Below, piece after piece: positions 35,337 through 46,830 of a stretch of DNA of 64,000 nucleotides. Each line of letters begins with the position of its first letter. Within the stretch, counting starts at the first letter, position 1. Made by a program: the position numbers and the translations under genes. Source of the DNA: Polydactylus sextarius (taxonomy: Eukaryota; Chordata; Actinopteri; Polynemidae); contig CM028918.1 in NCBI GenBank assembly GCA_016801845.1, positions 19,032,001 through 19,096,000 of the forward strand. The letters run 5' to 3'. The notes under the pieces were generated by a model that saw only the letters and a program-made list of their open reading frames with translations, was not told the origin of the DNA and made no database searches.

Positions 35337-38326
35337 AGAGAAAGAGTGCGATGGCAGCAGTTGTGTGATCACCGTGGCTGATTTGCACCCATGACCCCTG
35401 CAGTCACAGGGGAGGGGTTCCACCAGGGGAAAGATTAAATCTCCTCTCACAGGAAAGACAAACACACACTGTAGTCAATTTGTTATGGATGTGAGCAGAG
35501 GGCTGTTATACCAACAGTTCTTTTTGCTGATGTTTGTTGTTTTTTGCACCCGTGGTCTTCAACTCATTTTGCCACGGACTGATGCTTAAAATTAGAATAT
35601 TTTATTTTCACAGTCAATATTTCATAGCATGTGTTCACAAGTCAACCTTGACCTTCTCCTATACCGCCTTGCATAGTGTTAGAATACAGATTAAACTGTG
35701 AATGACACTGAGGGATGCTTGTGTTGTTACATGTCAGAGATGGCGTCACAGGGAGCTGGAGCTGGTGGGAAATGTCCACCTTCATCACCACTGGCTGCTC
35801 TCTGTGATGATTTACAGTGCTCAGCAATCTCTTGCTCAGATATTTAAGATTGACAGTTTCTTCAGTGTGGGGTCTTCTACGCCATCGAGATTGATTTAAA
35901 GCTCAGAAAATGTGGAGCGCGACAGACACGTGAGTTCATGTGCAAGACTGACTGATTTCATTAAAGCTGCATCACATGAGGAAAACCCACCCACAGCCAA
36001 GTTCCTTCACACCTGCACTGTCATTTATCTTCATTAGAATAAACCCACACATGTGCAGATATACAGTACATGCACAGTTGTGTAGGATCCTCAGGGTGCT
36101 TGATTGCTCTTTGTGGATCAACAGTAATTGCTTGTTGACAGCATAGATCTAAATATAACTTCCACAGCCCACCAGACAGACTGTACTGCAGTTGCAGGGG
36201 ATCTACTTCTATGTTGCTACAGGCCTTGAGATCATGACAATTAACTGTTACAATCCAAGAGAAACAGATGTGTTTTAACAACTCCAGAGTAAAAATCTAA
36301 AATACAACTCTTCAGACTATTCAGACTTTACCTCTGAAGGTACCTCTAACTGTTTTCTCCAAATCCAAGATGACTACACCTTCACTTCAGGCCAAAAATG
36401 GAGCAATTCACACCAACATCCAGATTTTCTTATCTCAGGGATACAGAATAGTCGTCTACAATCCTCTGAAGAGGATGTGTGGAGGAGTAAGTGTTGTTTT
36501 TTTGTCCTCCCTGAATAAACTCATTACGTTTTTAATGTGTCTATCATTTTTTATGCAAAGCAGCAACATGACAGTTAGACTTCACTCCTAACAACATCCT
36601 GAGAGGAAATCAGATGTTTCTTTATTTACTGCCTCAGGCCATAATTACTGTATAGCTGCAGCCATAACACTCAATACACTCAGCACTCAGCTGTGCCAGA
36701 TTTGTATCTGATGTGTATTTTGTGTTTGAATCAGTGTTTCAGAGGGGAACTGGCAGGGGTCCCGTCCTGCAGCAACCAGGAAACAAAAGAGGAAGAAAGC
36801 CTCTGTCCTCCATTCAGGAAGGCCCAGGAGACACGCTGCAGCTGCTTCCTCCAACTGAACCTGAGGACAACACTGCCATCTAGAGTGTCTGCTGCTGCAG
36901 GTGCAGCTTCAGAGAGAGAAAGAGAATGGAGGGGAAGGTGGATGGTGGCAGACAGCAGGCTCCTCTGTGCTGCCATGGTGAGGCAGTGATGATGACAAAT
37001 CAGATTGTTTATTCCCACTGGGTCTGATTTAGTGCTTTGTTTTCCTGTGCAGATATTGACTGAGCAGCAGCAACAGCGTCTGTGTGTCTGTGTCTGCACG
37101 TCGAGAGGATTGTGTAGTGTGTTTGTGTCTGCGCATGAGACTCATAGCTCTGCTCATTAACGATTTGATAACGTCTGTTAGATCATTTCAAACCATGTTC
37201 AGGGTTTCAGTCTCCGTTCTCCAGCTGATTTCCTCTGACATGACAGTTGTAGAGTCATTAAGCTGATTCGTTTATCTTGTTGACAACATTTTTTTCACAC
37301 ACAGCAAATAGACACAGGTTGTTAAAATAAATTTTCTAGTTGTGCAGGAGAATGTGTTCTCATGTGAATATTTCCTGCTTGTTGTTTCCTAGAATGAGGA
37401 AAATAACACAAGTATAAGCAATATCAGTGGTTTCAACACAGACTCAGCTGACAGAAATATGAGTATTTCCTGAAGCTTATGATGATTTATTTTCCGAACC
37501 AGAGACACTTAATTGATTCCCATCAGGAAACTGGATTGTTACATCTGTTTCAAGAATAGAAATAAACACAGTCACAGAAACAGTTCTGTGATATTAGCAG
37601 TGAGGCAGGTGAACATAAATTATGGTAAGTGAGGTGTAAATGTTTCAGACCACAGGCAGGGGAGATGCTCTGTGATGCTGATTTTTGAATGGACTACGCC
37701 TTCATTTCTGACACTGTCAGCGCAGCCCTACAGCATCACTGTTCTTCCTGCCTCAGAGGAATGGCAATTTACAGCCAGACCGAACAGTGACAGAATCTAG
37801 ACTGAAACAATAAGATATAACGTGTATTTGTAGGCCAGTCTTTTGTGACACAGTAAAGAAATGAACAAAGCCACGAAAATGGATGAATGGAATTTGTCTT
37901 GTCTCCTCACAGTGACGTACATGTGTGGGTGGATGAACAGTTTAGTCTTACAGAGAGATGTATCTGTCAGGCAGCGAGTGATGCTGCCTGGGATTACTCT
38001 GTCGTTGTGTGTTCTCAGCAGCGGAGCAGAGAGGATGGACAGCAGGTGACTGTCCTCTGATGTGTGAGCTGTCACACTCTGCTGTCAACAGATCTCACTG
38101 ATTTATGAAAGAGACATCAGCTTCCCCACACTGATTTTCTGCATCTTCTATAGTGCAAGTCTCAACCAGCCGCTACATTATTTATTGGTATCAACAGAGC
38201 ATTAGCAACATATTGTTAATACTGATGCAGTATTAAACAGAGATCCAGAATATGAGACATATTTTAACAATAACTAGTATGATCAGAATAAAATATCAAA
38301 AATGGACTAAATCAGTCCCCAGTTTT
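35333..38326. other. intergenic, no gene recognised
   Basis: The GC-richer stretch 36730-36990 is open on both strands (98 and 122 codons) but without recognisable domain; it includes TCTAGATGGCAG on the minus strand, a partial CTCF-like word. Confidence 0.45.
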
Positions 38327-38925
38327 GTCAGCCAAGAACAGAAATCTGAGGCTGCAGTGGGCACAGACTCATCAGCACTGGACAGCTGAAGACTGGAAAA
38401 CATAGGCTGGTCTGATGAATCTGGATTTGTGCTGAGGCAGCAGATGGTAGAGTTAGATTTGGCATCAACAGTATGAATTCATGGACTGAACCTGCCTTGT
38501 ATCATCAGTGCAGGCAGCTGCTGGTGTAATGGTGTGAAGAATGTTTTCTTGGCTCACTCCGGTCCTCCAGTACCAATCAATCATGATTTGAATGCCACAA
38601 TCTGTTTGAGTATTGCCGGGTATCTAGCTATATTCACTGTGGTGTTGCTCTATGTCACAAAACCAAAGTCATTTCAGAATGGTTTCATAAACATGAGAAC
38701 ATGTTCAATGGTCTCTCTGTGGTTGCAAAGGAGATTCTACAAATGCACATTCATCAAATCTGGAGAAAGTGTGATACCAGGCAGATCAACATGGAGAAGA
38801 ATCTCAAAGCAGCATTTCAGTATCATGTGGAATCCAGGTCATGAAGAGTTGAGGCTGTTATGGGAGCAAAGGGAGTTAGTGGTGTGGTTTACATGGTATA
38901 CACTGTATAATGTCTGGATGTGATG
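38327..38925 (+). pseudogene. decayed Tc1/mariner transposase fragment
   Basis: Nucleotide words match fish Tc1-like transposase genes along the whole span: CAGCCAAGAACAG, GGTCTGATGAATCTG (first catalytic Asp block, WSDES), GTGTAATGGTGTGAAGAATG, TTGAATGCCACAATCTG, CATGTGGAATCCAGGTCATG and TTGAGGCTGTTATGGGAGCA. The N-terminal paired-type DNA-binding half is missing, the second Asp block is deleted at about 38620-38650, and frameshifts and stops are present. The 129-codon frame 38534-38923 is a surviving piece, not a gene. Confidence 0.8.
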
Positions 38926-38975
38926 AATATCTTCTTACAAATCTGCAAGAATACATAACAATACAATGTGTCCTG

Positions 38976-39003
38976 TTTTTTTTTTTTTTTTTTTTTTTTT
39001 TTT
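38976..39003. repeat. poly-T tract (28 bases)
   Basis: Uninterrupted T run 50 bases after the transposase relic; origin unknown. Confidence 0.85.
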
Positions 39004-40440
39004 CAATATAATTTGCAGTAAAGCATCTCCCCCTTCACTTCCATTCATCAAATTTAGTCTGTACACTTTTTGAGTTTTAAATTGCATCCGCTTCCCATAT
39101 GTTATCCGTTCTGTGTGATGTCACTTATGGGTTGTTCCCAGGAGATAAGTATGAGACTGGGAGACAACCATCACAGTACAGACTACAGCCCTGAAGAACA
39201 AGTGTGCTGCTCCTATTAAAGTGCTTGGAGAATATATAAAGTGTGTGTCCATCCTGTATATATTCACCGTGTCTCTGACAAACAGCACACAGCTGTGTTC
39301 TCACAGTGCAGCTTTTCCTGTTCCCCTCAGTGTTACATGTATCTGTTTAGTATCCAGCTGATATCCGTCATGTCACTCTTTGCAGTGAAGCTACAAGGGA
39401 ACACACAGCCGGCCTCACACTTCCCCTCTTATCTCTGTATGTTGAGTGTTGTGCTGATGCATCATAGAGGAAAAACAGCAGTATGGCAGGACTCTGGGAT
39501 TTAAGACCAAAGTAAAACCTTGAGGAATTAAAGTTGGCCTAAGTTGCCTCAGGTATGATATTGATATTTTGGTTGACCTTTTCAGAATAGTCTCAGTAGA
39601 TCAGGTCACCGGAAGCAATTACAACAGTTTGTTTCAAACTCTTTTCATTAAAATTTTCAGTTAAGTTAGAGAAAGATCATGGTCAGATCACTGAACATCA
39701 CATAGACTGCGATTGCCCACCAGCCGTAGTATATTCAAGAATAACTGTTACATATACCTACAAACCCAGATAGTTTTCTTGAAGGAATGAAAAGATTGTT
39801 TTCGTTAACCTGAGTCTTCATGATGTGCAGGTAAAAAACTTTATGATACATGGTACAATACTCGCTGACTGAGGTACAAGAGCAGAACAAAGCCTTTATT
39901 TACTTCTCAAGTCTACTTGCTAAACCATCTATTCTCTTCGCCACCACAAAGTAGCCTGTATGTTAACCTGAAGATGGCAACTGAGAACAGTCTTGTCCTG
40001 TACCATTTATTGTACTGCATGGTGTTTGGACAGGTGATATTGTCAATCTAAACGAAATAACAATAGTTTTGTTTTGTTTTTTTCTTGATTAAAGATGCAT
40101 CTAAGTCACTTTGATTGCAGCATCATTCACCCATAATACACGAGGTAAAACGTGATCCATGATACATGATATGTTGGACATGTAAATATATATATACATC
40201 TCTAATATATTCATCTGTCATTCAATACTGATCCAGAACTGAGCTGTATAGAGCTAATGAGCTTTCAGACTTTAAAATGTGATGTTTACAGACACTACTT
40301 AAACTGAATGGGCCTGGAAAATATTAATCATTACCATTATTAATGTTTCTTTTGCAGTTGCAATTGAAGCTTTTAATTTTTATGAACATAATAAAATGAA
40401 TATAGCATGTTTCTAATCTTCACAAACATTTATTTGACAT
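39004..40440. other. intergenic, no gene recognised
   Basis: AT-rich; no coding or repeat structure recognised. Confidence 0.5.
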
Positions 40441-40454
40441 GTGAGCTGCGTTAA

Positions 40455-40560
40455 CCGGGCATTGAAGAGCTGACGCTAGCACACATGCATTTTAGCCTTC
40501 TTTGCTAGTACATCCACCTCCTGGGGTTTCAAGTCCAGTGCGTGACTGTGCTTGGTGTGT
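40455..40560 (+). mobile_element. possible tRNA-derived SINE or tRNA-like relic
   Basis: TTTGCTAGTACATCCACCTC, CTGGGGTTTCAAGTCC carries a box-B-like word with one extra T (40525-40536) and the tRNA-like order of a TAGxACATCCxCCTCC stretch before it. No cloverleaf could be completed and no A tail seen. Confidence 0.3.
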
Positions 40561-42829
40561 CTCTTTCAAGCCAGCACAATCAAATGGGATTCATGCCGTT
40601 GGTTGTGCAGTAGTGCAGTAATGGATTGTAGTACAGTGTTATATCAAAATAAGTAGGTTTTAATCAATACTGTGGTACAAATGGGGAAAGTGCGCTCTGA
40701 TCCAAAAAAAAATGCACACAGAAATGGGAGATATGTTCGTCTCAGAGCAGCTGTTTGCTCTGTATCTCACACTTACATTTGCACGTCTTCTAGAGACACA
40801 GCAGATGTATTTGGCCTGTTCTCTGCTGATATAACTCAGGAAATAATGTATGAATGATTGCATTCAGCGCTACATTAACAGCTGGCCCATGACATCATCA
40901 GTGTAATTTCAACAGATTTTCTTCACATAACTTTATCTTTATGTCCATAACATTGGAACAAAACATCTCATTTCAACAACATACAGAATGAACATATGTC
41001 AAAGCTGTTCAAAACCCACCCTAAGAAATCTTTGACCAGATCAGATTATTATAATCAGATGACTCCTTATTCACTTCAGTCAATTTCCATATGACCTTGA
41101 TCTCTCTCAGCACCAGATTTTACAGAAATAATCTGTGATCAGTAAATCTAGAATTTGCTGAGTAAAACATCAAGAACCTCAAGAATAATTTATTGATTGT
41201 GGCAAACGTTAATAAAGTCTCTTTTGTTCCCATCACTTCTCACCACTGTTATTGTTCATGTCCGTGAATGTTCTCAGTCATCCGGGACATGGTAAACTGA
41301 TTATTTTTCAGTGACTTGAATCCAGCTACAAACTGTTTCATTCTTTATCACTCATGGAAGCCAGTACAACAATCACCCTATGTAGTATGAGGAGGTGAGA
41401 AAATAGGCAGCGTTTCAGTTGTATCACAGTTTCACTTTCCATATGTGTGGCTGAGCAGAGCGCTTTGACTGCCTTGTGGAAACATCATTCTTTATGATAG
41501 CCGTCCAGCTGTTTGAAAAGGCTATAAACACTGTTCCCTTATGACAGTGTGACAGTCTTCTTTTCTCACCTCTTCATGATTTGGTTTGGGGTCTTGAACT
41601 CTCCACCTGGCCACTGTCCTGGGGTTTCAACAAGTTCTTCTACAATAAATTAAAACTATATGTAACACCATTTAAATATTTTCAGTACATTTTGTGTTGT
41701 TGTGCTGCAGATGTCTGGCAGTGTTTCTGCCCAACCAGATGAGGAACATTAAACATCTGGCTCAGATGTCTATAATTTTGCCTTTTTGGCCTAAAAATTC
41801 ATTATTATTTTTTTTTCTGAATAGAATTTAATGACTAAATGGTTGTAATTTGAGTCTTCTGCCTCAGAGCACATTAGCATGAAATGTGAAACGTGTGGAG
41901 CTTTTGCATGATGCTCTTTTAAATCACAGTTATGCTGAAGTTCTTGTCTTTCCTTCCAGTCAGACCTTTATTTCTCCATCCTCTGTCAACCAGGATCAGG
42001 CCACAGTGGCAGCAGACCAAAAAAGGAATTCAAGTTTTCTTCTCTCCAGCAACTTTCCTTTTGAGGGATTCCCATGCTTTCCCAGGCTTGATGAGATGTA
42101 TAAAATATGTCCAGTGTCTTTTGGGTCTCAGTTTTTTCTACATACAGTGAGACATAGTTTCTGAATCTGTAAATCCTTGGATAAAGATTTAAGTTTAGAA
42201 AACATAATTTTGTGGTTTTGATTCATGTCTGCCATTAGCGCAAGCAGTTACACTGATTGTTCTTCAAAGATTAGACTTTAATTTCCTTTAACCGGTCTGT
42301 TCCAGTCCCTTGTGAGGTCTGGCCAGATGAAGTTTATGTACTTACTGTATGTATGTCTTGGCCTGTAGTGCTTGTTTTTCCATCAGTTGCCTTGGAAGGA
42401 GCCCAGACTCAGAGCAGATGATGAACTAACCCTACCTTCAGGGAAATGTACAGCAAATCACATGAGAACTGTAGCCAGAATTCACACAAGTGATTTGTAG
42501 AAAACTGTAAGCTGGCAGGTACTCTCAGTTTTCAGCAAGCAGAGTCTGAATCATTCTGTTTTCCCACCCAGCCAGACCTCTGTTCTACATTTTTGAAATC
42601 TCTCTCACACACCCCCTCTTCCCTCCATCTGTTTCTGATTAACCATCACTGCCAAGACTTAGATACGCATCCCCAGAAGGGCCAATTGACAAACTCTCTG
42701 TGAACTGGACAGCAAGGACGGGATCCAGCACGAGAGCTTTCGTAATGATAGAGAGAGAATTCAGAAGATATTTATCAAAATGTTTATTCCTGTGAATGTT
42801 TATGTGACTTTGACATGTATGTGAGTTGC
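40561..42829. other. intergenic, no gene recognised
   Basis: Short frames only (largest 92 codons at 41886-42164), no recognisable similarity. Confidence 0.5.
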
Positions 42830-43040
42830 AGTTTAGGGGTGAGACACACAGTCATCCACTTCTTGTTTCTACCTGTTAAAGGAAGGGGTTTTTTCTTGCC
42901 CCTGACTCAGAGCACTCATTCATGGTGGGAACTGTCTCTCTGTAAATAATAGTGTAAAGAATGTAGAATGAACGTGCTGTGTAAGAAATGTGCCCTGCGG
43001 GCTATGGATCTAATTGACTATTGACAGACAATTGACAGTC
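42830..43040 (+). repeat. decayed interspersed repeat tail
   Basis: TTTCTACCTGTTAAAGGAAG, TTTTTTCTTGCCCCTGAC and GTGTAAGAAATGTGCCCTG follow in the order found in the 3-prime part of a common fish repeat whose end reads GAAAAGTGCCCTGAGATAAC and then an AATTGA-rich tail. Confidence 0.45.
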
Positions 43041-46020
43041 AGTAAGTATTCTTTCCTAGTATTTTTTTTTCAACATTAATTGACAGTTGTCACAGCCAAT
43101 GTTGTGTAAAGGTAAATTCACAATAAAGAATTAGTGGATAATAATATAGACACAAACCTGCTATAGGAATGTAAAAACTCCAATGCAGGTATGAGCCTGA
43201 ACTCCTTCACTCTCAGCACAAACATATGGGCCCCAACTGTAAATAAAACGTGACCATGGCCATTGTCTTTATCTTTTTCTGCTGATTTAGTGATGCAGTT
43301 AGTACTTGACAACGGAAATGACTCTCAGTGTTGTTTCAAGGGCACTTTAACAAGAGTATAGGTCAATCCATACAGTGTGTTGTCTATTTGTGCAACATAC
43401 TGTACATATATATTTCTATAACCATTGACCAAATGTGAAACTTTCCAGAAGAAAGATTCCAAATGATTTGGTGACCTAAATTTTAGTGTAGCACCAACAT
43501 CAATGTAAATTTACCTCATTAAAATCACAAGTTTGTACAATATTCAGCAGAAAGTGGTTGCACTCAATATTTTTTCACAACATTATCATCAGACATTGTT
43601 GAGCAAAAATGTTATGTTCAAAGATCCCTCCAGTTACTTTGGCTAGTTTGGAATTTACTATGTTATTATAACTGAGAGGAAATATGGCTGTTAAAGTTTT
43701 AATACACAAGGACTTTAGTTTCTCAAATATGCTGATAAAATCTTGTTGGGAGAGCTTAATTTCTAAAGCAGGAATGTGGATGTAAATTGTTTCATTTTTA
43801 ACCCATAGTACTTTGCATCTGATGTCAAAGGTTTATTTATGTTTTGAAAGTTATGTTATGTGCTTCCTGGGGAGCTTTTAGTACTACCAGTAAGTGTGCA
43901 GCATCACAGTGGGGAGGTGTGTGTTGTGATAGAGGTTATAGTTCTCTGTGGTATGTGTGGAGTGTAAGGAGACACTGTGGGCTGAGGGGAGAAGGCAGAA
44001 CTCCTGGACTTCCTGACCTCTGCTCCTCTCTCAGTAAAGGCTGTAATGCTTCTTTTCCCTGATCTGCAGATGAACCTGAGCTACAACAACACACAAGTTT
44101 GGAGGAATATCTTGTTTTTCCTGTAAGGGAAGAGGTTGTTTTCTTCGTTCTACAGAGGATCGGTGACAGGAGGCCTTTATATAATTTTAATGTTTTTAGC
44201 AAAATCAGTGTGTCCAAAAATCTTAGTTATGGTTAGTTATTAGTTTTATTGTAAAAAAAAAATAAAATAAATAAATAAATAAGGGATAAAAATACATATA
44301 TAAGACCTAAGTTGTATTTACTGAAACTACCCCTTAATATCAACTTTTTTCTTATCAACTTGTAAAATAATGTCAGAATATACAGTATGAGCATCTGTAA
44401 CTTATTGTAAGGTCTTGTACTTAATTAAGTCTGGTCTTTTGTATACCCACGCTTCAGATGGACATCGCCCTGGTGTTTCTGGCTCACAAGCCAGTGTTGC
44501 ACTGCACCATGTCTGAATCACTCAGCTGCCAAGCCCTGCAGCAGCTTTTGACTAAATGACTTTCTTTAGCTGGATTGGTTAGAAAAGACCATCAGTGCAG
44601 TAGCTATGAAACCCCCACAATCACTGATATAACTGTGGCCAGTGAGTTTCTCCAGTGTTTATACTGTGCTGTGCCGAGAGGAGGCCCGTGCCTCTTTTCT
44701 CTCAGTCAACTGGTGAAGTAAACAGAATGTGGTTCAGCAAAACATCTGCTCACCGGTGGTTTGTGCCATTTACATTGCAAAGTGTTTTTATAAAGGCTGA
44801 GATTGGACTCAACAGAGCAGAACTGAAGTCCACAGTTTCTGCCAAGGCAGTAATTAACTCTGTTATGGCACCACAGTCTTTTCATAAGAGGGGGCAGAGT
44901 ATAAAGGGTGAAAGGGCTTTCGTTGTCAAGACCCAACCCTCTGAAGCAGTTTGGACTAGAAACTCTACTGTCTGCCTTTAAATATTCCCTCAGAGCAGAC
45001 TTTTACCAAACAGCTTTTGAGTAATTGTTCTTTGTATTATTTTACTCTCTATTTTTAACATCAGTTTTGACTTTTGTTTTGTGGTGGTGGAGTGAGAAGA
45101 GATAAACAAAAACACAGACCACTTCTGTCATTTGTTTGTTTGTTTTGTTTTGTTTTGTTTTGTATTTATTTATATACCAATACCAAAAAAATCATTTTTT
45201 ACCCCAGCAACTTGTCATTGATGATATGTAATGTATTCTGTGTTATTGTAAAATCCTGTCTGCACATGATATAACAAAATGATGTTACTATAGATTAAAC
45301 AAATTCACTGTTTTCACCAATGAATAGACTGCTAGCATGGTTGTGGTAGCGTTTATCATTTATACTCTTTCAAACCAGCATGGGGCAATGGAGATTATTT
45401 GGCTTAACTTTTAGGAATTTGTCATGACATGTATTACATCTGTTCATGGACATTGACAGTGAGTCTCATGTAAACGTTTTGAGTCTTTGTCCAAGTGTGT
45501 TTAACCTTTTTCATTGGAACAACAAGCTGTGGTAACATTATATGTTATATTTCGTCAAACAAAATTCACATCTCATGTCTCATATCCTGGTTCTCTTCAG
45601 AACAGTAAATATAGAGCTGCCAGGGCCCTTGTTTTGTCCCTGTGTGGATGACATCTCTGCCTTAGATAACTGGAATGTGACAACCTGTTTATTAGTCACT
45701 TGAGACATGTAACTTCCACATGGTCGTCTGGGGCTGGCGCGACATAACTTGGACATATTTTGAGCTGCTTACAACATGGTCTTTGTGAGGTTAAAAAAAG
45801 TCATTTGGACATCGGAGTCAGAAGTTTCAACGACTCCTAAGTGGCCATGACAATATCCTATCCTGCAGTTCACATCTTCAGGAGCTACTGTCTTTAAACA
45901 AACAATGCTTCTTCTGGACTGGAAGTGTGACAGTCAGGCTTTTCCTTTTAAGAGCTTCACATAATGGCAATAAATTTAGCAGCTTTTGATGGTCTGACCT
46001 TGGAAAACAAACAGAGCGCT
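43041..46020. other. proximal upstream flank of lama4, no other gene
   Basis: AAATA run at 44258-44282 and TTTTG run at 45129-45163. No exon or clear element recognised; regulatory content cannot be judged by eye. Confidence 0.45.
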
Positions 46021-46722
46021 TGTGTCTGAGGCTGCGACGTGCAACTGGGCTGGGATATCCGAGCAGCTGTTTCTTCTCTGCCTACAGAAGGCAGGGTGAG
46101 TGTTGAAGCTTTAAACCCTTTGCCCACCCTGACTGAACACAGGGGAAGGGGAGGGAGGCAGCAGAGGGAGGGGTGCTGCCTGTTGAGCCCAAGGTGAAAG
46201 GGTGCCACGGCCCTGCAAATGGAGACGAGCAGCTAACACACAATCTGACTCTGCTGGTCGAGAGGGGGGTGGGGTTGCTGTTTGGATGTGCTCGCTGTCT
46301 GCCTAGAGTCTGCTCGAGAGACAGAAGCCCTCTGTTGCTCATTTGATTCACTGTCGTTCTTTCTCTCTTTTCTCTCCCTCTCTCACTCTCTCCCTCAGTT
46401 TCCAGCCTGCCCATCTGTTAGTGATTTAGGCACAGGCCCAGGGGAGAGGCAAGTCAGCTAGGGGAGAGGAATCAGGGTAGGGGGAGGGAGGGAGAGAGAG
46501 AGAGAGAGAAGTCCACACAAGTTAGTTTTACAGGACTGAGCTCAGGCAGGGACGAGGCGCAGTCCCGCATCTGGAGGTCGGAGTAGCAGAAAAGTGAAGC
46601 CAACGGGTGCAGCCAAGCAAGAGGAGCTGCCCAGAGTCTTTCCCACAGCCAGGAGACACTGACAGAGACAGAGACGGAGACAGACAGGAGGGATCAGTGC
46701 TCCACTGGGCAAATACACAAAT
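46021..46722 (+). promoter_or_regulatory. lama4: candidate lama4 promoter, 5-prime UTR and possible non-coding first exon
   Basis: A strong donor (CAGG|GTGAGT, donor GT at 46096) is followed by a long pyrimidine tract and CCTCAG at 46393-46398, a good acceptor. This fits a non-coding first exon ending at 46095 and a second exon 46399-46830 carrying the ATG, as in human LAMA4 whose first exon is untranslated. A GA tract lies near 46493-46510. No TATA box is evident. Transcription start not determinable from sequence alone. Confidence 0.35.
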
Positions 46723-46830
46723 ATGGCCACTAAATCTCTGTCCTGCCTCAGCCTTCTCTGCATCCTCTCAGGGTTTGCTTATCCAGCTTCTGCTGCCAGA
46801 CTTGGAGGACAGCAGCAGTCTTTGATAACA
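46723..46830 (+). CDS. lama4: lama4 coding exon 1: start codon and signal peptide
   Basis: 36 codons, ending in phase 0 at donor GTAAGA. ATG at 46723 opens a hydrophobic run (LSLLCILSGFAYPASA) with an AxA-type signal-peptidase site after residue 24. Only about a dozen residues separate the cleavage site from the first cysteine, against several dozen in human alpha-4. No upstream in-frame ATG gives a better signal peptide. An additional small phase-0 exon in the 4-kb first intron cannot be excluded. Confidence 0.82.

Noticed and set aside
35062..35465. Several long frames of Cys/Val or Thr/His repeats
   Set aside because: They are translations of the TG microsatellite.
36693..37099. Overlapping 98- and 122-codon frames on opposite strands
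   Set aside because: Open frames on both strands of a GC-richer block are expected; no similarity recognised.
38534..38923. 129-codon plus-strand frame taken as a gene
   Set aside because: It is a surviving piece of a dead Tc1 transposase with deletions and frameshifts on both sides.
40493..40545. Functional tRNA gene
   Set aside because: Only a box-B-like word is present; no complete cloverleaf or intact box A.
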